Origin: Rhodobacterales bacterium 34-62-10
GTDB lineage: Bacteria > Pseudomonadota > Alphaproteobacteria > Rhodobacterales > Rhodobacteraceae
Reading direction: 5' to 3'
DNA: 6,916 bases
Assembly: GCA_002282555.1 (NCBI GenBank)
Contig: NCJR01000110.1
Coordinates: 1 to 6,916, forward strand
Positions 5,738 through 6,916 of the stretch are shown piece by piece. The number at the start of each line of letters is the position of its first letter. Position 1 is the stretch's first letter. The notes below the pieces were generated by a model, which was given only the letters and a program-made list of their open reading frames with translations, did no database searches and was not told where the DNA came from. A program made the position numbers and the translations under genes.

Positions 5738-6840
5738 CCAACCCGCCGCGCGACATGACCCCGCTGGAACGCATCCTTCTGGACCGGGTCGCGACCCACG
5801 GCCCCATGACCGTGGCGGATTACATGGCCGAATGTCTGTTGCATCCGACCCATGGCTATTACACCACGCGCGAACCCTTTGGCGCTGCGGGCGATTTCAT
5901 CACGGCCCCCGAAATCAGCCAGATGTTCGGCGAGATGCTGGGCCTTTGCCTTGCATCCGTCTGGCTGGATCAGGGCGCGCCCGCCGCTTTTGCGCTGGCC
6001 GAACTGGGTCCCGGTCGCGGCACGCTGATGGCCGATATCCTGCGTGTCACCGCCAAGGTGCCGGGCTTTCATGCCGCAGCACAACTCCATCTGGTCGAAG
6101 CCTCCCCCCGGCTGAAGGCGGCGCAGGCTGACACCCTCGCCCCTGTCTGGTCGCCAGACCGGATCACATGGCATGACAGCGCGGACGCCTTGCCTCAATT
6201 GCCGCTTTTTCTGGTCGCGAACGAGTTTTTCGACGCCTTGCCGATCCGTCAGTTCCAGCGCGTCGAGACCGGTTTTGCCGAAATCGTCGTCGGCAGCGCC
6301 GCAGACCAGCTGACTTTTGGTCTGGTTCCGGCCCCGGCCACCCCCGCGCTGGATGCGCGGCTTGACGATACGCGCAGGGGCGACGTGGTCGAACTTTGCC
6401 CCACCGCGCCGCTGATCGCCGGACAGATCGGCCAGCGCATCGCGGATCACGGCGGCGTGGCCTTGATCGTGGATTACGGCGACTGGCGGTCTTTGGGCGA
6501 TACATTACAGGCGATGGGGCAGGCAATGGGACAGCAAAGCCATGCCGCCCCCCTCGACAGGCCCGGCGCAGTGGACCTGACCGCCCATGTCGATTTCGAG
6601 GCGCTGGTGGCCAACCTGCCTTGCGCCCACAGCCGCCTGACCACGCAAGGCGTGTTTCTGGAACGGCTGGGGATCACCGCCCGGGCGCAGGCTTTGGCTG
6701 CACAATTGGGCGGCTCTGCATTGGACGCGCATATCGCCGCACATCGGCGCTTGACGCATCCGCAGGAAATGGGGACGCTCTTCAAAGTGGTGGCACTGTT
6801 TCCTCTGACGGCTGCCCCGCCCCCCGGACTGGATGCCTGA
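5734..6840 (+). CDS. NDUFAF7/MidA-family SAM-dependent methyltransferase
   Basis: This is a 368-residue class I methyltransferase of the PF02636 family. Its mitochondrial member NDUFAF7 (MidA) dimethylates an arginine of the complex I subunit NDUFS2 during assembly. Visible family motifs: [20 protein letters not shown] (37-56), [14 protein letters not shown] (57-70), the SAM-binding loop [15 protein letters not shown] (90-104), the acidic LHLVEASP (118-125), [14 protein letters not shown] (161-174), VALIVDYGD (242-250) and DLTAHVDF (281-288). The start overlaps the lgt stop as ATGA, with no clear ribosome binding site, so translation is probably coupled. An internal ATG at 5755 is an alternative start. 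A bacterial substrate such as the NuoD homologue is inferred from the mitochondrial case only. The downstream neighbour is pgeF, 7 bp away or overlapping, depending on its start. Confidence 0.9.
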   Translation: MTNPPRDMTPLERILLDRVATHGPMTVADYMAECLLHPTHGYYTTREPFGAAGDFITAPEISQMFGEMLGLCLASVWLDQGAPAAFALAELGPGRGTLMADILRVTAKVPGFHAAAQLHLVEASPRLKAAQADTLAPVWSPDRITWHDSADALPQLPLFLVANEFFDALPIRQFQRVETGFAEIVVGSAADQLTFGLVPAPATPALDARLDDTRRGDVVELCPTAPLIAGQIGQRIADHGGVALIVDYGDWRSLGDTLQAMGQAMGQQSHAAPLDRPGAVDLTAHVDFEALVANLPCAHSRLTTQGVFLERLGITARAQALAAQLGGSALDAHIAAHRRLTHPQEMGTLFKVVALFPLTAAPPPGLDA

Positions 6841-6847
6841 CACGGAC

Positions 6848-6916
6848 ATGACTTTGGAAATTCTCACATCAGAGGCATTGATGCCCTTCAGACACGGGTT
6901 CTTTACCCGGCGCGGC
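6848..6916 (+). CDS. pgeF: N-terminus of PgeF/YfiH-family protein (cut by window end)
   Basis: Only 23 codons are inside the window: MTLEILTSEALM followed by PFRHGFFTRRG. The HGFFTRRG block is the characteristic start of the YfiH/DUF152 (laccase-domain) family. In E. coli PgeF acts as a peptidoglycan editing factor that removes wrongly incorporated L-serine precursors; other members were reported as purine nucleoside phosphorylases. The gene would be third in the lgt operon. An in-frame ATG at 6833, inside the end of the methyltransferase gene, would add five residues. The 6848 start is preferred because MTLEILTS looks like the usual family N-terminus, but no clear ribosome binding site decides it. 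The catalytic histidine and cysteine residues lie beyond the window. Confidence 0.8.
   Translation, partial: MTLEILTSEALMPFRHGFFTRRG

Noticed and set aside
5701..6450. Minus-strand 249-codon frame
   Set aside because: It is an antisense shadow of the methyltransferase, which has all its family motifs on the plus strand.

Overview
The window is GC-rich chromosomal sequence that looks like an alphaproteobacterium of the Rhodobacteraceae/Roseobacter type. This rests on protein character (NDUFAF7/MidA-like methyltransferase, short coiled-coil UbiK, YbjN-proC-CsaA neighbourhood, lgt-methyltransferase-pgeF order) and on GC-biased codon use. No mobile element, CRISPR array, tRNA or rRNA is visible. 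I read it as a core housekeeping segment and found no convincing undescribed multi-gene system. The points of interest are mostly in how the genes are packed and in one repeat-rich intergenic region.

Left end (1-1415): the C-terminus of a plus-strand protein with a peptidoglycan-binding-like domain runs tail to tail into a minus-strand, 373-residue beta-ketoacyl-ACP synthase III-like enzyme. Their two TAA stops lie on the same TTAA, in the middle of a 7-bp inverted repeat.

Minus-strand cluster (1521-4162), in transcription order: a YbjN-domain protein, pyrroline-5-carboxylate reductase (proC), a small CsaA-type tRNA-binding protein, and a D-2-hydroxyacid dehydrogenase of the glyoxylate/hydroxypyruvate reductase type. 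The last three overlap at their ends (8-nt and 1-nt overlaps) and have good ribosome binding sites, so they are almost certainly co-translated. A C6/G6 hairpin covers the proC ribosome binding site just past the ybjN stop. The KAS III gene follows after a 105-bp gap and may be read from the same transcript or from its own promoter.

Non-coding stretch (4163-4490): 328 bp lie between ybjN and ubiK. It holds a strong Rho-independent terminator for ubiK, three copies of an octamer (TTGGGGCA on the minus strand), two inverted repeats, and presumably the promoter of the ybjN operon.

Right side (4491-6916): ubiK (minus) diverges from a plus-strand operon of lgt (prolipoprotein diacylglyceryl transferase), an NDUFAF7/MidA-family methyltransferase starting in a 4-nt ATGA overlap, and the first 23 codons of a PgeF/YfiH-family protein cut off by the window edge. 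This side serves the envelope and respiration: lipoprotein lipidation, ubiquinone assembly, a probable complex I-related methyltransferase, and peptidoglycan quality control.
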